A stretch of DNA of 64,000 nt from Methyloligella halotolerans (GTDB lineage: Bacteria > Pseudomonadota > Alphaproteobacteria > Rhizobiales > Methyloligellaceae), in assembly GCF_001708935.1 (NCBI RefSeq), contig NZ_MASI01000001.1, forward strand, positions 620,001-684,000, given 5' to 3'. This document shows, in pieces, positions 20,851 through 31,149 of this stretch. Position 1 is the first letter of the stretch; every line of letters starts with the position of its first letter. The notes under the pieces are model-generated. The model did not search any database and was not told where the DNA came from. It was given only the letters and a program-made list of their open reading frames with translations. The translations under genes and the position numbers were made by a program.

Positions 20851-21964
20851 CTAAGCGTCCGCCACCTCTTGCAGCTTCCCGGCCAGCGCCGCCTCTATGA
20901 AGGGATCGATGGCGCCGTCCAGCACGGCGCTGGGGTTGGTGCTTTCCACCCCGGTGCGCAGATCCTTCACCAGCTGATAGGGCTGGAGGACATAGGACCG
21001 GATCTGGTGGCCCCAGCCGATATCCGATTTCGTATCCGCCGCCGACTGGGCCTCTTCCTCGCGGCGCTGCAGCTCAGCCTCATAGAGGCGAGCCCGCAGC
21101 ATGGACCAGGCGGTGGCGCGGTTCTTGTGCTGGGAACGCTCGTTCTGGCACTGCACCACGATGCCGGTCGGAATATGGGTCAGGCGGACCGCGCTGTCGG
21201 TGGTGTTCACATGCTGGCCGCCCGCTCCGCTCGCCCGGTAGGTGTCCACGCGCACGTCCTTGTCCTCGATCTCGATCTCGATGGAGTCGTCGATGGCGGG
21301 ATAGACGGACACGGAGGCGAAGCTGGTGTGGCGCCGGGCCGCCGAATCGAACGGCGAGATGCGCACGAGGCGATGCACGCCGGTCTCGGTCTTGAGCCAG
21401 CCATAGGCGTTGTTGCCCTTGACCAGGATCGTGGCCGACTTGATGCCCGCCTCTTCGCCGTCGGTCTCGCCGATCACCTCCACCTTGTAACCGCGGTCCT
21501 CCGCCCAGCGCAGATACATGCGTTCCAGCATCTGAGCCCAGTCCTGGCTTTCGGTGCCACCAGCGCCCGCGTGGATTTCCACGTAGGTGTCGTTGCTGTC
21601 GGCTTCGCCGGAGAGCAAAGCCTCGACCTCCTGGCGCTGGGCCTCCTTCAGCAGGGTCTGGAGCGCGCGGGTCGCTTCGGTCACGACCTCCTCGTCGCCC
21701 TCCTCCTCGCCGAGGGTCGCTAGGGCGATATTGTCCTCAAGCTCCTGGGCAAGACGGTCATAGGAGGTGAGCGCGTTTTCCAGCTGCTGCCGCTCGCGCA
21801 TCAGCCCTTGGGCGCGCTGGGGATCGTCCCAGAAGTTCGGGTCCTCCGCCTGGGTATCGAGCTCGCTTAAACGCGCCTTGGATGTTTCCGGGTCAAAGAT
21901 GCCTCCGCAACAGGGACAGCGATTCCTTGATGTCGTCGACGATGGCTTCGATTTCAGCCCGCAT
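20851..21964 (-). CDS. prfB: peptide chain release factor 2 with programmed +1 frameshift
   Basis: RF2 recognises UAA and UGA stops. Translation starts at ATG 21964 as [23 protein letters not shown] and meets an in-frame TGA at codon 24 (21895-21893). Reading continues only after a +1 shift, as [14 protein letters not shown], giving about 370 residues. The main domain has the tripeptide region [16 protein letters not shown] and the catalytic GGQ in [12 protein letters not shown]. The frame after the shift is open upstream to 22032, which would give a false N-terminus containing CPCCGG. It lies downstream of mrcA and converges with bactofilin. Confidence 0.95.
21892..21906 (-). promoter_or_regulatory. 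prfB recoding site: CTT TGA C with upstream Shine-Dalgarno
   Basis: On the minus strand GGAGG (21906-21902) sits three bases before CTT TGA C (21898-21892). This is the established autoregulatory arrangement: low RF2 makes the ribosome pause at UGA, and the internal Shine-Dalgarno pairing pushes it into the +1 frame. Confidence 0.95.
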
Positions 21965-22093
21965 GGTCGATCCTCACGTTTCTTGTTGTGGCATTCGTCG
22001 GAGAAATAAGGGTGACCGGCCCTGCCCTGCAAGAGACGCAGGGGCGCATCCGCAGAGCGGGCCGAACCGATCGAAAGACGTGAACCTTAAGCG

Positions 22094-24716
22094 CTAATAC
22101 AGCCCGCCCGGGATGATGGAGCGCCAACCGCCCCTATTCTCCTGACGGGGACGCGGCTGAGGCTGGGGTTGCGGCTGGGGCTGATATTGGCCCTGACCGC
22201 CGCCGTAGAAACCACCGCCCTGGTCGGGCTGACCGCCATACTCGTCACCGCCATAGCCGCTCGATGCAACGGCGCCGACGGGCTCCTGGCCCGGCTTGAA
22301 GGCTTCCATGATGGCCGTGCCGTCGCCGCCGCCGGCCGGAAGACCGGTCTTGAGATTGACGCGCACGAGCTTCACGCCGGGCGGAGCCCGGAACGGAACG
22401 GGCGGCTCATCCTTGAGCGCGTCTTTCATGAAGTCGAGGAACACGGGACCCGCGACGCGGCCGCCGGTCTCGCCGCGGCCCATGGGTTTCGGATTGTCGA
22501 AACCGATGAACACGCCGGCCACGAGGTTCGGCGTAAAGCCGATGAACCAGGCGTCCTTCTCGTCGTTGGTGGTGCCGGTCTTGCCGCCGACGGGGCGGCC
22601 GAGGGCGGCGATACGCCGGCCCGTGCCCCGCTGCACCACGCCTTCGAGGATCGATGTCATCTGATAGGCCGTGATGGGATCGAGGATCTGCTTGCGGTTC
22701 TCGACCAGCTCGGGCTCGGCTTGGCCATGCCAGCCCTTGGCGTCGCAATCGGTGCAATCGCGCTCGTCATGGCGCCAGACGGTGCGGCCATACCGGTCCT
22801 GCACGCGGTCGATCAGGGTGGGCGTGATCTGCACGCCGCCATTGGCGATCATGGAATAGGCGCCGACCATGCGCATCAAGGTTGTCTCGCCGGCACCCAA
22901 CGACATGGAGAGGACCGGCATGAGATTGTCGTAGGCGCCGAAGCGGCGGGCGTATTCGGAAATGATCGGCATGCCGAGATCGCGCGCCAGACGCACGGTC
23001 ATCAGGTTGCGCGAATGCTCGATGCCGTAACGCAGGGTCGACGGGCCGGCATGGGACCCTGCCTCGTAGTTCTTCGGCTGCCACGGGGGCATGCCCGGGC
23101 CCTGGTCGATGGAAATCGGGCCGTCATAAATGATGCTCGCCGGCGTATAGCCGTTGTCCAAAGCCGTCGAATAGATGAGCGGCTTGAAGGACGAACCCGG
23201 CTGGCGGCGCGCCTGGACAGCGCGGTCGAACTCGCTCTGAGCGAAGCTGAAGCCGCCGACTAGGGCCAGGATGCGGCCGGTAAAGGGATCCATGGCGACG
23301 ATAGCACCGCCGACCTTCGGCACCTGCATCAGGGACCACTGGCCCGCGACATCTTCCTCGGTCTGCTTGTCGCCCGGCTCCTTCGGCTTGACGTAGATCA
23401 CGTCGCCCGGCTTGAGGATCGCGTCGACGGTCTTGGGCGTGCCGCCGAGGCCGCGCTCCAGAACCGGGCGCGCCCACTTCACTTCCGAATAGGCGATCTC
23501 GCCCTTCTCGCGATCAGCTACGACCTTGCCGAAATCGTCGGTGCCGGGGCGGAGGCCGATCGTCGCCGTCTTGGTGCCGCTTTCGAGAACCACGGCAAGG
23601 CGCCAGGCTCGATATCGGACCAGACGTCGATCTCGGCCAGCTTCTGGCCCCAGTCGCCGTCGATCGCGATCTGCTCCTTCGGACCGCGCCAGCCATGGCG
23701 CTGATCGTAGGCCACGAGACCGTCGATCAGCGACTTGCGTGCGATGCGCTGAAGACGCGGATCGAGGGTGGTGCGGACGGAGAGACCGCCGCCGTAGAGC
23801 TTGTCCTCGCCGAAGCGGTCGAGCACCTCGCGTCGGACTTCCTCGGCGAAATACTCCGATGCGAAGATGCGGGGTCCGGTGGGCCGGCGCGTCACGCCGA
23901 GGGGCTGGGCCTTGGCCTGCTCGCCCTCCTCCGCTGTTGCGTAGCCATTCTCCACGATGCGGTCGATCACCCAGTTGCGACGGGCGATGGCACGATCGGG
24001 ATGGCGGAACGGGTCGTAGTTGCTCGGCGCCTTCGGCAGGGTCGCCAGGTAGGCGGCGTCGGCCAGGGTCAGCTCGGCGAGGGACTTGTCCCAATAGCTG
24101 AGAGCGGCAGCGGCAACGCCGTAGGACCCGACGCGAGATAGATCTCGTTGAGATAGAGCTCGAGGATCTGGTCCTTGGTGAAGGCGCGCTCGATGCGGAT
24201 GGCGAGGATCGCCTCCTTCAGCTTGCGCTCGAAGGTCACGTCGTTGGTGAGCAGGAAGTTCTTGGCGACCTGCTGGGTGATGGTCGACGCGCCGACCATG
24301 CGCCGGCCGGACTGGATGTTGTTCAGGTTGGTCACCACCGCGCGGATGATGCCCTGAATATCCAGACCGCCATGCTGATAGAAATTCTTGTCCTCCGCCG
24401 AGATGAAGGCTTGGACGACCTTATCGGGGATGGCGGTGATCGGGACGTAGATGCGCCGTTGACGGGAATACTCGGCGATCAGACGGCCGTCATTGGCGTG
24501 CAGCCGCGTCATCACCGGCGGCTCGTACTTCGCCAAGACCTCGTAATCCGGAAGCTCCTGGGAAACCTTCCACAGGAAGAAGGCGGCAACGGCCGCGCCG
24601 GCGACGAAAAGGATCATGCCGGCGGCGAAGAGAAAGCCGAGGAAACGCAGCACGAAACTGCCACGTTTGCGGCGACGCCCGTTTTCCGGCGGCCTGATCG
24701 GAGCTGTGATGTCCAT
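22094..24716 (-). CDS. mrcA: penicillin-binding protein 1A, interrupted by two apparent one-base deletions
   Basis: Bifunctional glycosyltransferase/transpeptidase that polymerises and cross-links peptidoglycan. When joined it is about 874 residues: an N-terminal membrane helix, GT51 domain (FISAEDKNFYQHGG, ASTITQQVAKNF, LNEIYLASG), an OB-like linker, then transpeptidase motifs SSFK (in PGSSFKPLIYS), SRN in EHSRNLMT and KTGTT. The Gly/Pro/Gln-rich tail is low complexity. The frame breaks near 24127 (after IYLASG; SYGVAAAALSYWD resumes in another frame) and near 23607 (after WSDIEP; WRLAVVLESGT resumes). One added base at each restores the gene. It lies between amiC and prfB on the same strand. 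Confidence 0.9.
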
Positions 24717-24900
24717 GAACCCGTCTCGTGTTCCGCGAATTTGCGGCGTCTTCGGACCCTATCCAAGATTATGGCAACAACAAGCTGATGTCCTGCCGAA
24801 ATGCAAGCGGGACAGGGCGTTATTGCCGGAAGGAGGACGAAGGTGCGCGATTTCGCGCCATAATCGTCTCAGCCCGAAGGGAGGTTTTTTTCGCCCGCCC

Positions 24901-26154
24901 CTAGAACGGCGTGCGGGCGATTCGCTGCTCGAAGTAGCTTTCCACCGCATGGGAGACCGCTTGGGCGGTCTTCTCGCGCCAGGATTCGGAGAGCAGAAGC
25001 TTCTCGTCGTCGGTATCGCTGAGATAGCCGAGCTCCAGGAGCACCGACGGCACGTCGGGCGATTTCAACACGCGGAAGCTGGCGGATTTGGGCTTGCTGC
25101 TGTGAAGCTTCACCCGCCCTTCCAGGGTCGAGAGGATCGCGCCCGCAAAGACCATGGAGCGATTCTGGGTCTCCCGCTGGGCGAGATCGATAAGGATATT
25201 GGCCAGGATCTCGTCGGGCTCCTGGGGCAGCTCGTAGCCGCCCACGGCGTCGGCGAGGTTTTCCTTGGCGGCCAGCGCCCGTGCCTCTGCGTCGGAGCCA
25301 TTCTCCGAGAGGGTGAAGATCGTTGCCCCCCTCGCCTCGCCCTTATGGGGAAAGAAATCGGCGTGGATCGACAGGAAGAGGCTCGCGCCCTTCTCGTGGG
25401 CGAAGGCGACCCGGTCGCGCAGGGTCAGAAAGCGGTCCCCCTCGCGGGTGAGTGCGACGTCGAACTTGCCGGTCTCCTCCAACTGCTTCTTGAGGAGCTG
25501 GGTGAAGGCCATGACCACGTCCTTCTCCTCGGTCCCCTTCTTGCTGACGGCACCGGAATCGATGCCGCCGTGGCCGGGATCGAGCACGACGATGGGCTTG
25601 GCGCTTGCCGGGCGTTCCTTGGCGGGCGGCAGGGGGCGGACCGGCGGCGAGGTCTCGGCCGCCGCGGATTCGGTCGATTTCAGGAATGTCTTGCGGTCGG
25701 TCGGCACGAGATCGATTACCAGCCGCGCCGGCTGTCCGTCGCGCGCATCCAGGACGAAGGTCTTGTCGACGAGGAACGGGCTGGCGACGTCGATCACGAT
25801 GCGGGATTTGCCCGGTGCGAAGAGACCGTAGCGATAGCCCTTGATAAGGCCCTTGGGCTTTTCGCCGATGCCGGGCGGCATCTGGAACTGCACATCGGCC
25901 AGATCGACGATGACCCGGTAGGGATTGTCGAGGGTGAAGACGTGGACATCCACCTTCTTCGACAGATCGGCGATAAATCGGGTGCGCTGCTGATCGCCGG
26001 CAAGGCGTGCGTCATTGGCCACCGTGGGGGCGGCATGGGCGATCGTTGCCGGAAAGAAGCCTGTGCTCACAACAAGGACGGATGCGAGCAAGAGGCAGAG
26101 GATGGCGCGAGGCCAACCGCCAGTGTCTCTCGTTCGGATGAGTCGCATGGTCAA
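24901..26154 (-). CDS. amiC: periplasmic N-acetylmuramoyl-L-alanine amidase (AmiC type)
   Basis: A 417-residue zinc amidase that cuts peptide stems from peptidoglycan, chiefly during cell separation. A signal peptide (positively charged start, then AILCLLLASVLVVSTGF, cleavage near AHA-AP) leads to an AMIN domain (about 45-150) and, after a short linker, an Amidase_3 domain. Zinc ligands fit the His in LDPGHGG, the Glu in EEKDVV and the His in SIHADFF. The second catalytic Glu fits VLLELGYLSD. It is divergent from rne and upstream of mrcA; this order is usual in alphaproteobacteria. Confidence 0.94.
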   Translation of the reverse strand: MTMRLIRTRDTGGWPRAILCLLLASVLVVSTGFFPATIAHAAPTVANDARLAGDQQRTRFIADLSKKVDVHVFTLDNPYRVIVDLADVQFQMPPGIGEKPKGLIKGYRYGLFAPGKSRIVIDVASPFLVDKTFVLDARDGQPARLVIDLVPTDRKTFLKSTESAAAETSPPVRPLPPAKERPASAKPIVVLDPGHGGIDSGAVSKKGTEEKDVVMAFTQLLKKQLEETGKFDVALTREGDRFLTLRDRVAFAHEKGASLFLSIHADFFPHKGEARGATIFTLSENGSDAEARALAAKENLADAVGGYELPQEPDEILANILIDLAQRETQNRSMVFAGAILSTLEGRVKLHSSKPKSASFRVLKSPDVPSVLLELGYLSDTDDEKLLLSESWREKTAQAVSHAVESYFEQRIARTPF

Positions 26155-26775
26155 AGCTCGCGGGACGCGCGTTCAAAAATTCGAACCAACCTGAGCTTGC
26201 GACCCTTCTGCACAGGCCCGCGGGACTCCGCAGAAAGCTCCAAGCTATTGCGAACTTGCCAAAAATCCGGAAAGGGATGGTTAAGACTAGAGCCCCTGCA
26301 ATTAAGGGCGCTTTGGCACCGCACTTGCCAAATCTCTGTGCGGCATCCTAAATAAGCATGTTCGACTCGTTCGGACCGCCGAAGGCCTGGAGCCGCGAAT
26401 ACGCGCGGGCCGGCCTTGTTATGTCATTATTTTTTCGCGCGTCCTGCACGCTGTAACCGCGGACGCCGAGCAGGCGGCGGGTGAGAGACGACCGCCTCGA
26501 GACATCATCCCTGGCCGGAGCTTACGGCCATTCGGAGATCGTGATGCAGATCGGATGCACAGATCGAAGCCTCGGATGGGATGCAAATCCCACCCAGCAC
26601 GGTCCGGTGCGCGCTACTCGTTTGAGCGCCACCGCCGGCGCGACGCTTCGCCATGCCCGGCCGTATCACGCGATCTCATTGTCATCTGAACAACAGCTCG
26701 CGCGGGCCTCCGGGCCATTATCTTCGCGGCAGCTCAATCTGCCCTTCCCGTCCCGCGCGGCGGAGAACCAACAAC
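26155..26775 (+). promoter_or_regulatory. long rne upstream region and probable leader
   Basis: These 621 bases between amiC and rne contain no convincing gene. TTGCCA (26325-26330) and TAAATA (26349-26354), 18 apart, form a weak promoter candidate. Downstream are an inverted repeat of GGCGG and CCGCC near 26473-26496 and a perfect six-pair stem with a GCAA loop (26577-26592). In enterobacteria RNase E controls its own message through a structured leader; a similar role here is inference. Confidence 0.4.
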
Positions 26776-29661
26776 ATGCCAAGCAAAATGCTGATCGACG
26801 CGGCCCACCCGGAAGAAACCCGGGTCGTCGTCGTCAAGGGAAACCGCGTAGAGGAATTTGATTACGAGTCTGCCAACCGAAAACAGCTTCGCGGAAACAT
26901 CTACCTGGCCAAGGTAACGCGGGTCGAGCCGTCGCTACAGGCCGCCTTCGTCGATTACGGCGGAAACCGACACGGCTTTCTCGCCTTCAACGAAATCCAC
27001 CCCGACTACTATCAAATCCCGGTTGCCGACCGGCAGGCCCTTCTCGAAGAGGAAGCCGAGGAGCAAAGCCGCGTGTCCGCTCAGGAAGCGGCCGAAGACG
27101 ATGCGGCTGCCGGAAAGCGGAAGCCACGCCGCCGCAGCCGTGGGAAGAAGGACGAAAATCAGTTCGAGGCGGATTCCGATCGGGACGAGGACGAGAGTTC
27201 CGCATCCCACGACGATGATGCCGACGATTACGATGACGAGAATGACGAGGAGAACGGCTCCGACATCATGCTCGCGAAGAAGGATCTGACCCACGAGATC
27301 TCCGAGGAGGCGCCGCCTCCGAACTCGTCCGACGAAAATGACGACGATTCCGACGAGAGCGACGAGTCGGACGAAGACGACGAGACCTCCGAGGCGCAGG
27401 CGTCGTCCGACCATGGAGAATCCACGGGCGATGAGGAGCACGACGAGTCTTCCGAGGGCGGCAATCGGCGCCGCCGAGGACGCGGCGGGCGCGGCCGGGG
27501 CCGTGGACGTAGCACAGCCAAGAGCGCCAAGAGTGCGGACAAGGGTGACGAGAAGACCGGCGAAGGCGAGAGCGTCGAATCCGTCGGTTCCGAAGACGCC
27601 ATGGAAGAGGTGCCCGAGCGTGCTCGCAGGCGCCGCCGGTCCTACAAGATCCAGGAAGTCATCCGCCGCCGCCAGATCATCCTGGTGCAGGTGGTGAAGG
27701 AGGAGCGCGGCAATAAGGGCGCAGCGCTTACGACCTATCTTTCGCTCGCCGGCCGCTACACGGTCCTGATGCCGAACACGGCGCGGGGCGGTGGTATTTC
27801 CCGCAAGATCACCCAGGCCCCCGACCGCAAGCGCCTGCGCGAGATCGCCGACGAGCTGGAGGTGCCGGAAGGCATGGGGCTGATCATCCGCACTGCGGGC
27901 GCCCAGCGCACCAAGGCGGAGGTGAAGCGGGACTACGACTATCTGCTGCGCTTGTGGGAGACGGTACGCGACCTGACGCTGGAATCCACGGCGCCGACCC
28001 TCGTCTACGAGGAAGGCAGCCTGATCAAGCGCTCCATCCGCGATCTCTACAACAAGGATATCGACGAGGTGCTGGTTGCCGGCGAGGACGGCTACCGGGA
28101 CGCAAAGGACTTCATGCGCATGCTCATGCCGAGCCATGCGAAGAACGTGAAGCTCTACAAGGAGCCCGATCCGCTCTTCATCAAATACAAGGTGGAGCGG
28201 CAGCTGGCGGCGATGTTCAGTCCGCAGGTCACCCTGAAATCGGGCGGGTACATCGTCATCAACCAGACCGAAGCGCTGGTCGCCATCGACGTGAACTCCG
28301 GCAAGGCGACGCGGGAGCACAATATCGAGGACACCGCGCTGCAGACCAATCTGGAAGCCGCCGAGGAGATCGCCCGGCAGCTTCGCCTGCGCGACCTCGC
28401 GGGCCTTATCGTGATCGACTTCATCGACATGGACGAGCGGCGCAACAACCGCAATGTCGAGAAGCGTCTGAAGGATTCGCTGCGCAACGACCGGGCCCGC
28501 ATCCAGGTCGGCCGCATCAGCGCCTTCGGTCTTTTGGAGATGTCGCGCCAGCGTCTGCGCACCGGCATGCTCGAGGGCAGCACGACCCCCTGCCCGGTCT
28601 GCCAGGGCACCGGCGCGGTCCGCTCCATCGAATCCGTCGCCCTGGATGTGCTTCGCAGCATCGAGGACAAGCTGATCACGGAAGGTGTGATGCCGCTCGC
28701 GGCTACCACTGCGCCGGACGTGGCTCTCTATATCCTCAATCAGAAGCGCGCCCATCTGAAGGATATCGAGCACCGCTACGACGTGCCGATCATGATCACG
28801 GCGGGCGAAAGCCTGCACGGCGCCAACTTCACCATCGAACGGATGGCCGATACGGAGATGTCGGTCGGCGATGCCGCGGTGGTGCAGATGGATTGGGCGC
28901 ATCATCAGCCGTCCTCGTCGGAAGACGAAGAGTCCTCCGGCGACGGCCGCAACAAGCGGTCCCGCAGGCGCCGCCGGCGGCGGCGTGGCGGAAGCGATCA
29001 GGAGGCTTCCGACCGCTACGAGGGTTCGGAGCGCTACGATAGCTCTGACCGTTACGAGAGTTCGGAGAGCGACGAGCCGTCCCACGACGACGAGGCGGTT
29101 TCCGCCCGCTCCGACGACAGTTCGGAGGACGACGAGGATCAGCCGAAGAAGCCGCGCCGGCGCGGGCGCCGCGGTGGCCGCCGAGGCCGGGGCCGCGGAC
29201 GCGGCGGCGAACGTTCGGCAGCGGATCAGGAGTCCGGCGAGACGGATGACGAGAGCCAGGAGGATGGCCACTCCGACGATTCCAAATCCGACGATGCCCG
29301 GTCCGACGACGTCCATGCAGATGACGCCGCCGAGGAACCGAAGAAATCCGGCCGTAAGACGCGCGAGGAGACCCGGCCTGAAGTGACGCCGGTCACCGCG
29401 TCGGACGATGACGACATCGATGAGGAGGAGAGCGCCGAGGAGACTCCGCCCCAGGACGAACCGGAGCTCGCCGCACAAGAGGCTTCGGCACAGAGCAACG
29501 GCTTCGAGACAGAGCAGGCTGCAAGCCCCGCGAGCGAAGACGACGAGAAGGCGAGTGATCGCCGCTCCTTCTTCGCCAAGCGGTCGCAAGCCAGCACGGA
29601 AGTCGTCCTCGAGGACGAGGATGAGGATCGTCCCCAGCGTCGGGGTTGGTGGCAGCGCTAA
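26776..29661 (+). CDS. rne: ribonuclease E/G family endoribonuclease
   Basis: A 961-residue endonuclease for mRNA decay and rRNA processing. The S1 domain (from about residue 37) is split by roughly 200 residues of Asp/Glu/Ser-rich sequence and a Gly-Arg patch, then resumes at YKIQEVIRRRQIILVQV. The catalytic DNase I-like region has VAIDVNSGKA and VIDFIDMD, which supply the two magnesium-binding Asp residues. The zinc link is CPVCQGTG. After about residue 715 the tail alternates Arg-rich blocks with acidic blocks and ends RRGWWQR; such tails anchor degradosome partners. ATG at 26776 gives the conserved MPSKMLIDA start; longer in-frame sequence upstream is not family-like. Confidence 0.94.
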   Translation: MPSKMLIDAAHPEETRVVVVKGNRVEEFDYESANRKQLRGNIYLAKVTRVEPSLQAAFVDYGGNRHGFLAFNEIHPDYYQIPVADRQALLEEEAEEQSRVSAQEAAEDDAAAGKRKPRRRSRGKKDENQFEADSDRDEDESSASHDDDADDYDDENDEENGSDIMLAKKDLTHEISEEAPPPNSSDENDDDSDESDESDEDDETSEAQASSDHGESTGDEEHDESSEGGNRRRRGRGGRGRGRGRSTAKSAKSADKGDEKTGEGESVESVGSEDAMEEVPERARRRRRSYKIQEVIRRRQIILVQVVKEERGNKGAALTTYLSLAGRYTVLMPNTARGGGISRKITQAPDRKRLREIADELEVPEGMGLIIRTAGAQRTKAEVKRDYDYLLRLWETVRDLTLESTAPTLVYEEGSLIKRSIRDLYNKDIDEVLVAGEDGYRDAKDFMRMLMPSHAKNVKLYKEPDPLFIKYKVERQLAAMFSPQVTLKSGGYIVINQTEALVAIDVNSGKATREHNIEDTALQTNLEAAEEIARQLRLRDLAGLIVIDFIDMDERRNNRNVEKRLKDSLRNDRARIQVGRISAFGLLEMSRQRLRTGMLEGSTTPCPVCQGTGAVRSIESVALDVLRSIEDKLITEGVMPLAATTAPDVALYILNQKRAHLKDIEHRYDVPIMITAGESLHGANFTIERMADTEMSVGDAAVVQMDWAHHQPSSSEDEESSGDGRNKRSRRRRRRRRGGSDQEASDRYEGSERYDSSDRYESSESDEPSHDDEAVSARSDDSSEDDEDQPKKPRRRGRRGGRRGRGRGRGGERSAADQESGETDDESQEDGHSDDSKSDDARSDDVHADDAAEEPKKSGRKTREETRPEVTPVTASDDDDIDEEESAEETPPQDEPELAAQEASAQSNGFETEQAASPASEDDEKASDRRSFFAKRSQASTEVVLEDEDEDRPQRRGWWQR

Positions 29662-29696
29662 CCGACCTTCGCCGACCCGACGATCCAAAAGACTTG

Positions 29697-29723
29697 AGAG
29701 GCCCCTCCGGGGGCCTCTTTCGT
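29697..29723. terminator. intrinsic terminator after rne
   Basis: AGAGGCCCC (29697-29705) pairs with GGGGCCTCT (29710-29718) around a TCCG loop and is followed by a short T-rich tract. It lies between convergent rne and the aminotransferase gene. Confidence 0.85.
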
Positions 29724-29757
29724 TTCCGGCTGGCCGTTATGGAATTCCGGCCGCCGC

Positions 29758-30981
29758 CTAGAAGCCCTGCCCCGTTTCGCGCCAGGCTTTGAGGCGCTTG
29801 CTCGCCTCGCGCATCTCATCGAGAGAGCCCGCATAGGAGAAGCGCACGAAGCGCTTGCCCTCGGCCGGATCGAAATCGAGCCCCGGGGTGGCGGCGACCC
29901 CCGTCCGGTCGAGCATCGCCTGACATAGGGCCCTGCTGTCTTCGGCCATATGGCTGGTCTCGGCGTAGAGATAGAAGGCGCCGTCGGCGGGCAGGATGTT
30001 CTTGAAGCCGGCCTTGGGGAGCTCTTCCAGCAAAAGGGCACGGTTCTCGGCGTAGACCTTCCGCGTCTCCTCCAGCTCCTCGATTCCGTCGAATGCGCCC
30101 AGAGCGGCGTGCTGGGCGATGGCCGAGGTGGAGATGAAGAGGTTCTGGGCGAGGCGCTCGATGGGCCGGACGAGATCTTCCGGCACAACGAGCCAGCCGA
30201 TGCGCCAGCCGGTCATGCTGAAATATTTCGAGAAGCTGTTGACCACGATGGCCTCGCCGCTCGCGGCCAGCGCCGTCTCGGCCGGGCGGTCGTATTCGAG
30301 CCCGTGATAGATTTCGTCGGAGACAAGCCAGAGGCGCTCGCGGGCGCACGCGCGTGCGATCTCGCCGACCCGCCCGTCCACCGCCATGGTGCCGGTCGGA
30401 TTGTTGGGGCTGGCGAGTAGGAGCCCCTTCGCGCCTTGCGCCTTCAGAGCTTCGACGTGACGGGCATGGGGCATCCAGCGATCATCCGGCCCTGGCGCGA
30501 TCAGCCGGGGCTCGGCGCCGAGGGCGCTGAGGATATGGCGGTAGCAGGGATAGCCGGGGTTCGGCAGGCCGAAGCTGTCACCCGCTTCGAGAATGGCGAG
30601 AAAGGCCAGGATAAAGCCGCCGGACGATCCCGCGGTGACCACGACCCGCTCGGGCGGCACGCCGATCCCATAGCGTTCGCCGTAGAAGGCGGCGATCCGT
30701 TCCCGCAAGGCCGGCATCCCGAGGGCGTCGGTATAACCGAGCTTGTCGGACCGTAGCGCGGCCTCAGCTGCGGCGAGGGCCGCCTTCGGTGCAGGGGTCG
30801 CGGGCTGGCCGACCTCCATATGGATGATGTCGTCGCCCCTCGCCACACGGGCGTTCGCCTCGCGCATCACATCCATCACGATGAACGGATCGATGCGGCT
30901 GCGCACGGAAGGCGGCAGCGGTCCCGTCACGCTGTTGCCCCATTCGGGGCGATCATCTGTCCGCGAGGTGGGCGATCGCAT
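29758..30981 (-). CDS. class I/II pyridoxal-phosphate aminotransferase
   Basis: A cytoplasmic fold-type I aminotransferase of 407 residues from ATG at 30981. Family landmarks are MEVGQPATPAP, GSSGGFILAF, SPNNPTGT, LVSDEIYHGLEY, and the cofactor lysine in NSFSKYFSMTGWRIGW. An Arg near the end (FVRFSYAG) should bind the substrate carboxylate. The frame continues to 31128, but the added 49 residues look unstructured and unlike the family. Aspartate- or alanine-type substrates are possible, and sequence does not decide. It is convergent with rne and divergent from the M48 protease gene. Confidence 0.86.
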   Translation of the reverse strand: MRSPTSRTDDRPEWGNSVTGPLPPSVRSRIDPFIVMDVMREANARVARGDDIIHMEVGQPATPAPKAALAAAEAALRSDKLGYTDALGMPALRERIAAFYGERYGIGVPPERVVVTAGSSGGFILAFLAILEAGDSFGLPNPGYPCYRHILSALGAEPRLIAPGPDDRWMPHARHVEALKAQGAKGLLLASPNNPTGTMAVDGRVGEIARACARERLWLVSDEIYHGLEYDRPAETALAASGEAIVVNSFSKYFSMTGWRIGWLVVPEDLVRPIERLAQNLFISTSAIAQHAALGAFDGIEELEETRKVYAENRALLLEELPKAGFKNILPADGAFYLYAETSHMAEDSRALCQAMLDRTGVAATPGLDFDPAEGKRFVRFSYAGSLDEMREASKRLKAWRETGQGF

Positions 30982-31149
30982 CAAAGTCGACTTTCCAAGG
31001 TTTCCGCCAGGGTTTTCCGCCAAGATTTCCGCCCGGTCATTCCGATCAAATCCGGGTGATGTTCGGCGTAAGTGGATTGGCCGTGGGGCGCTCCGTGTGC
31101 GATACCCGTCTTTGGCTATTGATCGCAAACGGTTAGCATATTCCGGACA

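Noticed and set aside
24860-24895. Terminator between mrcA and amiC from the T run at 24885
   Set aside because: The T run is on the plus strand, where no gene ends. On the minus strand the run would come before the partial stem, so it cannot act after amiC.
26935-29688. A 917-codon minus-strand frame opposite rne
   Set aside because: It is a shadow of the repetitive, GC-rich rne coding sequence. The predicted protein is Ala/Val/Arg-biased with no domain.
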